From contig CP001622.1 in NCBI GenBank assembly GCA_000023185.1, forward strand, positions 1,488,001 through 1,552,000: DNA of 64,000 nt, in the 5' to 3' direction. Source of the stretch: Rhizobium leguminosarum bv. trifolii WSM1325. Lineage in GTDB: Bacteria > Pseudomonadota > Alphaproteobacteria > Rhizobiales > Rhizobiaceae. How positions within the stretch are numbered: the stretch's first letter is position 1; each line of letters begins with the position of its first letter. This document shows positions 33,304 to 42,361 of the stretch, piece after piece. A model generated the notes under the pieces. That model was not told the origin of the DNA. It did not search any database and worked only from the letters and a program-made list of their open reading frames with translations. A program made the position numbers and the translations under genes.

Positions 33304-33947
33304 GCCGCAACTCCCTGGGATGGCGATGGGATCTGGATGACGCCGATCATAGCATCGCGGGTGACGAGAGCTGCGAGTTGCTCTTCGTTGAGGTCATCGG
33401 TGCCGTCCGGGCGCATGGGCAGTACGAGATAACGCTGGATGGCCGTGGAGTCGCTCACGCGGATCTCGACGTCGTCAGGAATGTTGGTCCCGAACTCCTC
33501 CAGCACCTTCCGCGGCTCGTATACCGCACGCGCGCGATAAGGCTTCAGCTTGTACCAATCGGGCGGAAGACCCAAGACTGGCCGCGGATAGCAGGAACAG
33601 AGCGTGCAGACGATCAGATTGTGGACCTTCGGCGTGTTCTCAAGAACGATCAGTTGGGTTTCGTCGTAGAAGGTGATCCCCAGTTCTTCGCAGCCGATCC
33701 TGCCGTTCTCCAGCAGACGGGCCCTGAAGACCGGATCAGTCCAGGCCCTTGCGACGACCTTCGCACCCAATGCCGGGTTGCGGGAATCCAGAACTTCGAT
33801 CTGCCGCCGGATTTCGCCGGCAGTGAAGTATCCCTTCTCGATCATGAGCTCCTGGAACGCCGTCTCCATGATGTCGTAGTAGCTAGGCGCTTCCGTCGCG
33901 GCGATAGGAGCGTGATCGTGGTCATGTCCATGGTCGTGGTCGCTCAT
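33300..33947 (-). CDS. Cobalt-type nitrile hydratase (or thiocyanate-hydrolase-like) alpha subunit
   Basis: This 215-residue catalytic subunit has the metal site VCTLCSCYPRP, with Cys114, Cys117, Ser118 and Cys119. CTLCSC is the cobalt type, whereas iron enzymes have CSLCSC. The N-terminus is unusually rich in His and Asp (SDHDHGHDHDH), suggesting a metal-binding arm. The enzyme hydrates nitriles to amides, or with a split beta subunit may hydrolyse thiocyanate. Its ATG overlaps the beta-C stop. The cobalt transporter genes are divergent 180 bp away. Confidence 0.93.
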   Translation of the reverse strand: MSDHDHGHDHDHAPIAATEAPSYYDIMETAFQELMIEKGYFTAGEIRRQIEVLDSRNPALGAKVVARAWTDPVFRARLLENGRIGCEELGITFYDETQLIVLENTPKVHNLIVCTLCSCYPRPVLGLPPDWYKLKPYRARAVYEPRKVLEEFGTNIPDDVEIRVSDSTAIQRYLVLPMRPDGTDDLNEEQLAALVTRDAMIGVIQIPSPSQGVAA

Positions 33948-34294
33948 CCTGAAACTCCTTCAAGCCATGTTTCGAACACTTCGATCCGGAGGCCGTCGTC
34001 AGGCGAACCCGCGTAGTCGCTCCAGATCGACGTCATCGGCACGGCAATTCGATAGTAGTGACGAACTGCTCCCGCGTTGCGACCGAAGGCCTCTTCCTCG
34101 TTGTTCACAGCTTTAGGCTCCATGATCGCCTCTACGACCGCGGTCTTGCCACGCAGGTAGGTCGGCACCCGGTAATGTCCGACCGGTGCGCGATCCGAGA
34201 CCTTGACGGGTTGCCCGACCGCGAAGATCGGTAGCTCGCCGAAGGCGGGGACGACGCCATCGACCTTCCTTGTTGGTGTATTGGCGGACTCCAT
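33944..34294 (-). CDS. Nitrile hydratase beta-subunit C-terminal-domain protein
   Basis: This protein of about 116 residues matches the SH3-like C-terminal half of the nitrile hydratase beta subunit (FAVGQPVKVSDRAPVGHYRV, then PTYLRGKTAVVEAI). The ATG at 34294 follows GGAGG; a longer frame from 34324 is less likely. It is first in the leftward operon, with ATGA overlap to the alpha gene. Beta-C, alpha, beta-N is the order here. Three-gene enzymes of this kind are known in toyocamycin nitrile hydratase and thiocyanate hydrolase. Confidence 0.87.
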   Translation of the reverse strand: MESANTPTRKVDGVVPAFGELPIFAVGQPVKVSDRAPVGHYRVPTYLRGKTAVVEAIMEPKAVNNEEEAFGRNAGAVRHYYRIAVPMTSIWSDYAGSPDDGLRIEVFETWLEGVSG

Positions 34295-34472
34295 TCGAGC
34301 CTCCGGTTTAATCTCGCCGAACACTACGAGGACGGCGACGAGCTATATTTCGAATTCGTGCGATAGCGGGATGACGGGAAGGGATGCGCGCAATCGGACG
34401 GTTTCGATAAACGGCGGGCCATTGATCTGATTTGGTGACAACAACTTCCACACTTCACAAAGGAACCTTCCG

Positions 34473-34682
34473 ATGACCCACATCGTCGTCCAGCCCGTAC
34501 AAAGCGCGGTGCCAATTTCCCCGCAGGAACTGCTGCCGTGGACCGTCCTCGTTGGACTCCTCCTGCTGATGACCCTCTACTTCGTCGGCGCGGAGCAGGG
34601 TGCGACCTCTCTCATGCAGGGCGACGCCGTTCACGAGTTCGTCCATGACGGCCGGCATCTGCTCGGCTTTCCGTGCCACTGA
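34473..34682 (+). CDS. cbtB: CbtB-type cobalt transport subunit
   Basis: This 69-residue protein has one membrane helix (LLPWTVLVGLLLLMTLYFVG) and a C-terminal histidine-rich metal end (HEFVHDGRHLLGFPCH). These are the features of CbtB. It is divergent from the cobalt-type nitrile hydratase operon and 10 bp upstream of cbtA. No cobalamin riboswitch fits in the 178-bp gap, so expression is probably linked to the hydratase rather than to B12. Confidence 0.9.
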   Translation: MTHIVVQPVQSAVPISPQELLPWTVLVGLLLLMTLYFVGAEQGATSLMQGDAVHEFVHDGRHLLGFPCH

Positions 34683-34692
34683 GGATACAGTC

Positions 34693-35439
34693 ATGGTCCA
34701 GAGACTTCTTCTGGCAGGGATGCTGTCCGGCCTGATCGTCGCGCTTTTCGCCTTCTCATTCGCCCGCGTCTACGCCGAGCCCACGATCGAACGCGCGATC
34801 GCCCTGGAGGAGGGTGTCGCTCATGGTCACGATGCCGCCGAGGAAGGCACTGTTTCCCGGAGCACCCAACGCAACGCCGGCTTGCTCACGGGCCTTGCCG
34901 CGTACTGCGCGGCACTCGGCGGACTGCTGGCGGTAGGCTCGGCATGCGTGCATGGCCGTCTGAGCCTCCGACCACGCTCGACGGTCTGGTTGTTCGCCTT
35001 GATGGGCTACGTCGCCCTCGTGCTGGTGCCCCAACTCAAGTATCCCGCGAGCCCTCCCGGCGTCGGAAATGCTGACACCATTGGCAGTCGGACCCAACTG
35101 TACTTCCTCATGATCATTGCATCGGCCGTGTGCATGGCGGCGTCGGCCTGGATCGCCTGCCGGACGAGACGGCATGTGGGGCCGGCGGCAGCGGTATCGA
35201 TCGGCATTGGTTTGTTCATCGCTCTTACGGCCGTGTCGACGACGATGTTGCCTGCGATCTCGGAAACGTCCCGCGATTTCCCCGGAGGTCTCCTGTTCGA
35301 ATTTCGCGTATATGCTGCGCTACTGCAGTTGATCGTTTGGGGAGGGCTGGGCCTACTCTTCGGGCAGGCCGCCGAACATGTCATCAAGCGAGATCGACGC
35401 ATGGAAGGTGTTGCACGCCATGGCATACCGAACGCCTGA
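34693..35439 (+). CDS. cbtA: CbtA-type cobalt transporter
   Basis: This protein of about 248 residues has a first helix with MVQRLLLAGMLSGLIVALFA, a periplasmic EEGVAHGHDAAEEG segment that could bind metal, and four further helices. It fits CbtA, the predicted cobalt permease partner of CbtB. The ATG at 34693 is chosen over the longer open frame because it gives the normal N-terminal helix. Its neighbours suggest that it loads cobalt for the nitrile hydratase. Confidence 0.9.
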   Translation: MVQRLLLAGMLSGLIVALFAFSFARVYAEPTIERAIALEEGVAHGHDAAEEGTVSRSTQRNAGLLTGLAAYCAALGGLLAVGSACVHGRLSLRPRSTVWLFALMGYVALVLVPQLKYPASPPGVGNADTIGSRTQLYFLMIIASAVCMAASAWIACRTRRHVGPAAAVSIGIGLFIALTAVSTTMLPAISETSRDFPGGLLFEFRVYAALLQLIVWGGLGLLFGQAAEHVIKRDRRMEGVARHGIPNA

Positions 35440-35501
35440 CTGCTTTCACAACTGGCTTTCGTCGGCCCTCAGGAATAGCATCCTGGTATGATCGCGGAGC
35501 A

Positions 35502-37850
35502 ATGGCACTGATGAACGACGTCTCGCATGCGGAAACTCTGGGAACGTCGCACATCGAGGGTGCCGAAAAGTACGATATGGAGCAGTTCCTGTTATCGGCG
35601 TTGCACGCGGCTCGAGCGGTCAGGGCGTTCATCGTGACGTCCGGCGACGATGGCCTTGTCGTCGCCGCCAATGCCGGCGCCGAAGATGTCTCATCTGTGG
35701 CTCTTCACGAACGGGATCAGATCATAGTTCGCGCAGTGATCGCCTCTGGGAAAGGAAGGGCGGTTCCCGGTGCGCCCCGATCAATCGTGTGCGTTCCAAT
35801 CAGTTTTCCCGACCGTGCCACGGCAGCGGTCTATCTGGAGATAGACGGAGAGTACGTGTCCGACTGGCGGTTGGAAAATCTCGAGTGGATGGCGTCGACT
35901 TTCGCCGCCTCGCTCGCGAAGAGAACGGCCGACGAGGAGTTGCGCTCTTTCAAGGAGGAAGCAGCCAGCGTGATGCGGGAGCTACGGCTCAACCTCGACA
36001 TGATCCCCGCCCTTACATGGATCGGTGGCCCCGGCGGCGAGCTCGAAGATGCAAGCAGGCAATGGCACGAATACACGGGCATAAAGCGGGAAGACGCCCT
36101 CGGAATGGGGTTCCTAGCGTCGTTTCATCCCGACGATGTTCAGAAACTCATCGCCGCGTGGACCGAACTTCTTGTCGCAGGCAAGCCCGGCGGCGTCGAA
36201 GCGCGCATCCTGCGGCACGACGGGGAAGCGAGGTACTTCATGCTCCGGGCCGTGCCGCTCATCGGAGACGATGGCAAGGTGCGGAAGTGGTACGGCATCA
36301 ATACGGACATCGACGACCTGAAACGTGCAGAATTCGAACTTGCTAAAAGCCAGGCCGTAATGGCCGAGGCGCAGCGGATCATCGAGACCGGCAGTTGGTC
36401 GTGGGACATGATATCGGACGTCTTCACCTGTTCGGCCGAGTGCATGAAGATCGTCGGCCTTCCGAGCACCGAGATCACCTTCGAAACCCTGATGGAAAGG
36501 GTGCATCCAGAAGATCGGGAACTGGTCGCGGAGGCCCACGGCCGCGCACTTCAAGGTGACGAACTGAACGTCGAGCACCGCTTCGTTTTGCCGGATGGCA
36601 CCGTCAAGTTCATTCGGGCCCGCGGCCGCCTGATCTATGAAAGGAGTCATCCGCGCGCCTACATCGGCACGATCGTCGACGTCACCGAGGCGAGGCTTTC
36701 CGAAGAGCGGATACAAAGCTCGCTTGCCGAGGCGCAGCGGGCGCAGGCCTCGCTTGCCGAAGCACAGAAACTCACTCACGTAGGCAGTTTCCAGATCAGA
36801 CCCTCTACCGGCGAGATTATCTGGTCGGCGGAGACCTACAACATATATGGTCTCGACCCGGCGGAGCCACTGACGGGCGAGGCGATCATGGCGCGCATCC
36901 ACCCCGACGATCGCGAGAGGATCAACGAGATCCATGCGACGGGGATCCGTGACCGAAAGCCCTGGGAGGCGGAGCACCGGCTTCTCATGCCGGACGGGAC
37001 GATCAGACATGTACATTGCGTAACACGCGTCGAGTCGGATCCTGACGAAGAGCCGGAGGTGTTCGGGGCGATCATCGATCTGACGGATCGCATCAACGGC
37101 GAGGAGGCGCTCAGGAAAGCTCAGGCAGACGTCGTCAGAATGAACCGCCTGACGGCGATGGGCGCGGTCACCGTCTCTATCGCTCACGAAATGAACCAGC
37201 CGCTCATGGCCATCGTGACGAATGCGGCCACGTGTCTAAGCTGGCTCGATCGCCCGGAACCGGTTCTGGATGAAGCGAAGGTAGCAGCGGAACGGATCGT
37301 CAAGGATGGGAAACGGGCAGGCGACGTCCTGCTGAATGTCAGAAACATGGCGCGCAATTCGCGTCCATCCATCGCGATAGTGGATATCAACGAAGTCGTC
37401 GCAGACGTGCTGACGATGATGCGAAGCGAACTTCGCAGCCGGCAGATTAACGCATCCGTTTCGTTGTCGTCGGCCGTGAGGTCAATCCGGGGCGACAAGG
37501 TTCAGCTTCAACAGGTCCTCCTGAACCTCATGCTCAATGCGGCCGAAGCGATGACGGGCAAGGAGCATGGCCGGACCATGAGCGTGGTCAGTGAGGATCG
37601 GGGGGCGCACTCGGTGGTCGTCCGAGTCGAGGACAATGGCCATGGTCTCGACCCCATTGCATCCGGACGTATTTTCGAAGCATTCTTCTCCACCAAGCCG
37701 GAGGGTACCGGCATGGGTCTGGCGATTTGCAAGTCTATCATTGAGGCGCATAACGGGACGTTGTCCGCGCGACCTCGGACGCCGGGAGGATCGGTGTTCG
37801 AGTTCGCGATACCATATGCAAGGGGGACAGATGAACCAGAAGCAGCGTGA
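35502..37850 (+). CDS. PAS-rich sensor histidine kinase
   Basis: This 782-residue cytosolic kinase has a GAF-like N-terminus (about 20-150). Three PAS domains follow: about 165-280 (LDMIPALTWIGG, then LASFHPDDVQ and WYGINTDIDDLKRAE), about 290-400 and about 420-540. Then come a HisKA domain with His562 (SIAHEMNQPLM) and a HATPase domain with GTGMGLAICKSI. There are no membrane segments. The ATG at 35502 has GGAG. It overlaps by 20 nt a FixJ-type response regulator, its likely partner. Confidence 0.95.
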   Translation: MALMNDVSHAETLGTSHIEGAEKYDMEQFLLSALHAARAVRAFIVTSGDDGLVVAANAGAEDVSSVALHERDQIIVRAVIASGKGRAVPGAPRSIVCVPISFPDRATAAVYLEIDGEYVSDWRLENLEWMASTFAASLAKRTADEELRSFKEEAASVMRELRLNLDMIPALTWIGGPGGELEDASRQWHEYTGIKREDALGMGFLASFHPDDVQKLIAAWTELLVAGKPGGVEARILRHDGEARYFMLRAVPLIGDDGKVRKWYGINTDIDDLKRAEFELAKSQAVMAEAQRIIETGSWSWDMISDVFTCSAECMKIVGLPSTEITFETLMERVHPEDRELVAEAHGRALQGDELNVEHRFVLPDGTVKFIRARGRLIYERSHPRAYIGTIVDVTEARLSEERIQSSLAEAQRAQASLAEAQKLTHVGSFQIRPSTGEIIWSAETYNIYGLDPAEPLTGEAIMARIHPDDRERINEIHATGIRDRKPWEAEHRLLMPDGTIRHVHCVTRVESDPDEEPEVFGAIIDLTDRINGEEALRKAQADVVRMNRLTAMGAVTVSIAHEMNQPLMAIVTNAATCLSWLDRPEPVLDEAKVAAERIVKDGKRAGDVLLNVRNMARNSRPSIAIVDINEVVADVLTMMRSELRSRQINASVSLSSAVRSIRGDKVQLQQVLLNLMLNAAEAMTGKEHGRTMSVVSEDRGAHSVVVRVEDNGHGLDPIASGRIFEAFFSTKPEGTGMGLAICKSIIEAHNGTLSARPRTPGGSVFEFAIPYARGTDEPEAA

Positions 37851-38487
37851 GGAGAGCACCCCGCAGGTCGTCGTCATCGAGGACGACGTCGGCGTACGCG
37901 AGTCGCTAGTCGGCCTTCTCCGCTCTATGAAGTTCAACGTGACCGCATTTCCCTCGGCGGCCGAGTTCTCGTCGAAGGGCCAATTGGACTCCGTCGGTTG
38001 CATGATCCTGGACGTCCGGCTTCCCGGCCAGAGCGGCATCGAATTCTACGAAGAGGTGCGGGCCCGCGGCTTCCACAGACCGGTGATCTTCATGAGCGGC
38101 CATGCCGACGTTCCGATCGCCGTCAGGGCGATGAAGGCAGGCGCAGTAGAGTTCCTGACGAAACCGGTGCGCGAGCAGGATCTCCTGGACGCGGTCCACG
38201 CCGCGATGAAGCGGGACATTCGCTCGGCGATGAAGGAGGAGGCGGCAGCGAGCGCCCGAGCCGATTTCGAAAAGCTGACGAAACGTGAGCAGGAAGTTCT
38301 GGTCCGGGTGGTGGAGGGACAGCGTAACAAGCAGATCTCCACGGCCTTGGGGATTACGGAGGCGACGGTCAAACTGCACCGAGGAAACGTCATGCAGAAG
38401 ATGCGCGTGCTGACGCTGCCGGAGCTTGTACGGCACTACGATCTGCTCGAGTTGGGCGAGCAGGCGAACACCTCTACTAAAGGTTAG
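37831..38487 (+). CDS. FixJ/NarL-type response regulator
   Basis: This 218-residue regulator has a receiver (residues about 10-125) with phospho-acceptor Asp61 (CMILDVRLPGQSG) and the conserved Lys (FLTKPV). A LuxR-type HTH follows (LTKREQEVLVRVVEGQRNKQ, then GITEATVKLHRGNVMQKM). It starts inside the last codons of the kinase gene. The partner kinase is thus clear. The target genes are not. Confidence 0.95.
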   Translation: MNQKQREESTPQVVVIEDDVGVRESLVGLLRSMKFNVTAFPSAAEFSSKGQLDSVGCMILDVRLPGQSGIEFYEEVRARGFHRPVIFMSGHADVPIAVRAMKAGAVEFLTKPVREQDLLDAVHAAMKRDIRSAMKEEAAASARADFEKLTKREQEVLVRVVEGQRNKQISTALGITEATVKLHRGNVMQKMRVLTLPELVRHYDLLELGEQANTSTKG

Positions 38488-38568
38488 TTTTCGTTTGAAA
38501 TTTTGTGACGTTAGTCGCATTGCGAGCGTGCAACCCCAGTCATAGAATCACGATGATAGGATCGATTG

Positions 38569-38964
38569 ATGGTTGATGCCTCGAAGACCTGCCTGGTGAT
38601 TTGCGTCGAGGATGACGAGCCCGTCCGTGACGCCCTCAGAGGACTGCTGCGCGCCAATGGCCTGCGGGTTGCCGCCTTCGCGTCGGCGGAAGAATTCCTC
38701 GCTTCTACGGAGCTTCAGACTGCAGCCTGCCTCGTCACCGACATCCAGCTCGGCGGTATTTCGGGATTGGACCTTCTGGATCGACTGTCCGGGATGGCCA
38801 GAAGGATTCCGTCAATTCTTATCACCGCCCACTCCGACGTCGCGGTGGGTGACCGTGCCAGGAATTCAGGGGCGTCGCGTATCTTCCTAAAGCCCGTCAG
38901 TCCAACGGATTTGCTGGAGGCGATCAGGACGGCTCTGACGAGCGGTCCTGCTTCCACGCCGTGA
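38569..38964 (+). CDS. Single-domain receiver protein
   Basis: This protein of about 131 residues is a receiver only. It has acidic residues at the N-terminus (VEDDEPVRDAL), Asp58 (LVTDIQLGG) and Lys in FLKPVSP. There is no output domain, so it may act as a phosphate sink or a connector for the nearby kinase. An in-frame TTG one codon upstream is rejected. Confidence 0.92.
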   Translation: MVDASKTCLVICVEDDEPVRDALRGLLRANGLRVAAFASAEEFLASTELQTAACLVTDIQLGGISGLDLLDRLSGMARRIPSILITAHSDVAVGDRARNSGASRIFLKPVSPTDLLEAIRTALTSGPASTP

Positions 38965-39119
38965 GAGTGATCGCCGCAACTAATCGCACCAGAACCAACG
39001 GCACCTCACGACATCTAACTCGACACCATCGCTCCTCCGGCAGAAATTGACGGAGAGATGGACGACGTCGCGCGAATATGCACCTCGGACATCGAAGCAA
39101 TCGAGCTACGAGGGCCGCC

Positions 39120-39521
39120 ATGACGACGACTGCCACGAGCGCTCCCACCCACACGGCGAGAGACATCATTGGACCTTCGCCATTGATCGCCATCGAAGAC
39201 GAGCCGGCGCCGAAGCTTATCGTCGATCCGCCGCTTCCGGAGCCATTGTCCCGTGGCCTTGTCTTCATTCAATATCGGGCGGAGAACATTCGCATCGTCC
39301 CAGTTTTCGGAGAAGGCGCGCTCCGCGTATCGCCCCGCCTAGGGCACGTCCACGTGACCATCGATGATCTCCCATGGCACTTTGTCGATGCAAGCGGTGA
39401 GACGCTGATCGTCGTCGGCCTTCCGGCGGGCGAGCACAAGGTTCTCGTGGAACTGGCCGATCCGAGACATCATGTGATCACGGCGGAGACGGTCAGCTTC
39501 TTCGTACCGGAGAAGAGATAG
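39120..39521 (+). CDS. DUF6130-type protein
   Basis: This protein of about 133 residues has the family's central run (PPLPEPLSRGLVFIQYRAEN, then HVHVTIDDLPWHFVDASGE) and a beta-rich end (GLPAGEHKVLVELADPRHH). Its function is unknown. The first 20 residues are Thr/Ala-rich and may be unstructured. The ATG at 39120 is chosen over 39078. Confidence 0.8.
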   Translation: MTTTATSAPTHTARDIIGPSPLIAIEDEPAPKLIVDPPLPEPLSRGLVFIQYRAENIRIVPVFGEGALRVSPRLGHVHVTIDDLPWHFVDASGETLIVVGLPAGEHKVLVELADPRHHVITAETVSFFVPEKR

Positions 39522-39685
39522 TTTGAAGGATTCGAGCTCCCAACGCGATCGCACGCGGTACGCGCCATGTCGGCAAACGCCTGCCGCTCTCGAGCCGCAA
39601 CCTCCCAAGAATTTGCCCTTGCAGGCCCCGTTGCGAGGGCATGTTCTTTTATGAATAAAAGAAGCGAACATGACATGACAAATCC

Positions 39686-39709
39686 CCGGAAGGGGGTGCC
39701 GCCTTCCGG
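39686..39709. terminator. Hairpin between convergent genes (terminator-like)
   Basis: CCGGAAGG at 39686-39693 pairs with CCTTCCGG at 39702-39709 across an 8-nt loop. It lies between the DUF6130 gene and the leftward AhpD-like gene, as expected of a shared terminator. There is no clear T run on either side. Confidence 0.5.
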
Positions 39710-39736
39710 AGAGTGTCTTCTCAAGGGTCAGGTCGC

Positions 39737-40285
39737 TCAGGCGGCTTCACGCTCGACCTTCGGGAAGTCGACGTCGGTCTTGAAGACTTCGTTCATGTAG
39801 TTCGTGAAGGTGTTCGCCGCGACGTGGGCGACGATCTCCAGAAGCTCGCCGTCATCGAAGCCGGCCGCCTTCAGTCCTTCCAGTTCCTGTTCGGAAACGC
39901 CGCCCCTGGCTTCGGCGACCCTGACCGCAAACTTAACGGCGGCGTCGGCCCTGGCGTCGGAGGATCCGCCGCGGCGGGCCGCAGCGATTTCCTCAAGACT
40001 GAGCTTGGTAACATGAGTGCCGGTGTAGGTATGAGCGGCGAGGCAATACTCGCAGCCGTTCTTCTGGGCGATCGCCAGCGCGATGCGCTCGCGGATCTTC
40101 TTGTCGAGCCTGCCCCTGCCGAGCGCTCCGTTGAGACCTGCGTAGGCTTCAAGCACGGCGGGACTTGTCGACATCATGCGGAATACATTGGGCAGCGCGC
40201 CGATCTGCTTCTTGATCGCCTCCAGCGTCGACTTGGAAGCCTCAGGCGCCGCTTCGAGTGTCGCGGGAATTGGAATTCGAGCCAT
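39737..40285 (-). CDS. AhpD/carboxymuconolactone-decarboxylase-family protein
   Basis: This 182-residue protein has the redox pair of the AhpD-like group (NGCEYCLAAHT, CxxC plus His) and a helical frame. Such proteins reduce peroxides or serve as carboxymuconolactone-decarboxylase-type enzymes. The CxxCxxxH here favours a redox role. It is followed downstream by nothing on its strand, and the AraC gene starts upstream on the same strand. Confidence 0.93.
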   Translation of the reverse strand: MARIPIPATLEAAPEASKSTLEAIKKQIGALPNVFRMMSTSPAVLEAYAGLNGALGRGRLDKKIRERIALAIAQKNGCEYCLAAHTYTGTHVTKLSLEEIAAARRGGSSDARADAAVKFAVRVAEARGGVSEQELEGLKAAGFDDGELLEIVAHVAANTFTNYMNEVFKTDVDFPKVEREAA

Positions 40286-40341
40286 TTTTCAATCTCCTTT
40301 GTTACTTCAGGTCCTGTGGTCGTTCTGAATGAAGCCGGTCT

Positions 40342-41292
40342 TCAATGCAGATCGTGCGGAAGGAATCCTTCCGGCTTTCCCGGCAGATGTTCGATGACGA
40401 TGGCACCGTCGACCACTTGCTTGAGGCTGTGCGCCATTGCCGTGGACCGACGAGAATCCCGCCATTTTCGCGGCGTGATCGCCGTGATCTTCTTGAAGAC
40501 CGTCGTAAAATGCGGCTGGTTCTGGAACCCCGTCTGCAGGGCGATTTCGACGAGGGCAAGATCGGTGCAAGTCAGCAGCCTGGCTGCGGCCTGAATTCGT
40601 ATCCGCAGAAGGAATTCATGGGCGCTCATCGAGGTGGCCGCCTTGAACGTTGCCGCGAAATGCGCCCGCGAGAACCCTGCGACGTCCGCCAGTTCCTCCA
40701 GCGACATCCGCTGATCGAGACGGGATTCCGCATATCGTCTGACGCGACTGAGCCGCCATGCCGAGAGGGGATGAACGCGTGGCAGCGATCGATAGTGTTC
40801 GAACGCCCGCCGCGAGAAGTCTCGGGTGAGTTCGCATCGTCGCTCGGGCGAACTTTCTGAGATCTCACCGATCAGCTCCGCGAGGCGGATGTCGCGGATG
40901 TTGAATCGTCCTCCCACAACGGGGCTTTGCCCCCTGTGAGGCTCTCGTAGAAAAGTGAGGACATAGAGACAGGCGTCGGACTGCAGCTCGACGGCGACGG
41001 GGTCGGGGCCTTCAATGAAGGTGACGCTGTCCTCGACCATCAGTCCCCGAAACAGGACACGCCCCTTTTGCTCAAGGCGCAGCTCGGAATCGCGGGCCGC
41101 AACGACGAACGTCCCGACGCCGGAACCCAGCGAGGTGGTGATCGCCCGATTTCCGCTCTCGCGTGTCAGCTTTGCAAGTGAGATGTTCGGGTCGGCGACG
41201 CTGTAGTGCTCGACGTGCAGGCAGTCGTCGATGGTTTCGAGGACGTCACGTATCCTGCCCAAGCTCACCTTGATGTCGATATCGGTCTGCAT
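40342..41292 (-). CDS. AraC-family transcriptional regulator
   Basis: This 316-residue regulator has an N-terminal sensing part (about 1-190) and a double HTH of the AraC type (about 200-300: MSLEELADVAGFSRAHFAAT, then LVEIALQTGFQNQPHFTTVF). The start at 41292 has GAGGAGC. It lies between the AhpD-like gene and an exported hydrolase on the same strand, both probable targets. The effector is unknown. Confidence 0.94.
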   Translation of the reverse strand: MQTDIDIKVSLGRIRDVLETIDDCLHVEHYSVADPNISLAKLTRESGNRAITTSLGSGVGTFVVAARDSELRLEQKGRVLFRGLMVEDSVTFIEGPDPVAVELQSDACLYVLTFLREPHRGQSPVVGGRFNIRDIRLAELIGEISESSPERRCELTRDFSRRAFEHYRSLPRVHPLSAWRLSRVRRYAESRLDQRMSLEELADVAGFSRAHFAATFKAATSMSAHEFLLRIRIQAAARLLTCTDLALVEIALQTGFQNQPHFTTVFKKITAITPRKWRDSRRSTAMAHSLKQVVDGAIVIEHLPGKPEGFLPHDLH

Positions 41293-41339
41293 CGGCTGCT
41301 CCTCATCAAAAGGTGGCGAATGAGATGATCGCCGTGGCG

Positions 41340-42113
41340 CTACTTATCGGCGGCGGCCCGCTCGATCATCGCGGACACCAGATCCGGATGTGAGATCATC
41401 ACGACATGGGACGCGCCCTTTACGCCGACCGTTTCCTTTGCGCCCGCTCGCTTCGCCATGAATTCATGGAGTTCGCTCGGAATATTCTTGTCGGCGGTGC
41501 CGTAGATGAAATGCGAAGGCAGCTTCTTCCAGGCCGGGTCGCCGGACGGATCGTCCAGGGCCTCGGCCGTGACCGGGCGCTGTTCCGCGCCCATGAGCGC
41601 CGCTTGCTGCTCGGGCACGTCGGCGGCAAACTGCTTCCAGAACTTGCTCTGCAGGATGTAGAGATCGTGCTTTCCGTTAGGCTGGATGACGGGTGGTGCC
41701 AGGGCGTCGCCTAGCGTGCCGGTCGGGAACTTCTTGCCAAGGCTGCCGGCGCTCTCTCCGTTGTCCGGCGCCAGGCCCGCGACGAAGACCAACGACTTCA
41801 CTTTCGTTCCTTCGACGGCGACATCGGTGATCACCGAGCCGCCGTACGAATGGCCGACCAGGACGACCGGCCCGTCGATGGACTTCAGAACGGCCGAGAC
41901 GTAGTCGGAGTCGTACTTCAGTCCCCGTAGTGGGTTGGCCACTGCGACAACAGGATAGCCGTCCTTCACCAGCTTGGCGGCCACGCCGTCCCAGCTCGCC
42001 GACTCCGCGAAGGCGCCGTGGACGAGGACGATCGTGGGCTTCGACGCGGCCAGCGCGCTCTGGCTCAGGAACAGCGCCGCGACCATTGCTGAACTCGACA
42101 ACCACTTTTTCAT
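41340..42113 (-). CDS. Exported alpha/beta hydrolase
   Basis: This protein of about 257 residues has a signal peptide (MKKWLSSSAMVAALFLSQSALA). Its alpha/beta-hydrolase fold has the nucleophile in GHSYGGS, an oxyanion-loop HGAFAES near residue 34, and a late His in GASHVVM. Substrate is unknown. The ATG at 42113 gives the signal peptide; the longer frame does not. Confidence 0.92.
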   Translation of the reverse strand: MKKWLSSSAMVAALFLSQSALAASKPTIVLVHGAFAESASWDGVAAKLVKDGYPVVAVANPLRGLKYDSDYVSAVLKSIDGPVVLVGHSYGGSVITDVAVEGTKVKSLVFVAGLAPDNGESAGSLGKKFPTGTLGDALAPPVIQPNGKHDLYILQSKFWKQFAADVPEQQAALMGAEQRPVTAEALDDPSGDPAWKKLPSHFIYGTADKNIPSELHEFMAKRAGAKETVGVKGASHVVMISHPDLVSAMIERAAADK

Positions 42114-42361
42114 GCGAAGAACCTCACACTGGGCGCCTGCAGCAGTGAGCATGCGCGCTCGGTTTACGTTCCCACGAGGCTACTACGCGGCGCCGTCCAA
42201 TGGTGTGAGTTGTCGAGATGGCGTGTGAGATCCAGTTGACCACGGATGCTGCGTTCGACGTGGTCGGAGCTACCGGGAAGGTCAAAATCAATGCCACAAT
42301 GGATGAAGGCGACCTTCGCGGCCGCCTTCAACTTGCTCAATGCTGGGTCACGCCTATAAGG
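42114..42361. other. Gap between the hydrolase and the wHTH-receiver gene
   Basis: About 250 bp without a credible gene. It should hold the promoter of the hydrolase. Nothing else stands out. Confidence 0.3.

Noticed and set aside
34325..34472. Cobalamin riboswitch upstream of cbtB
   Set aside because: The gap is too short for the usual B12 riboswitch and no B12-box-like core was seen.
36114..37187. 357-codon open frame opposite the histidine kinase
   Set aside because: Antisense shadow; the kinase strand has all its motifs.
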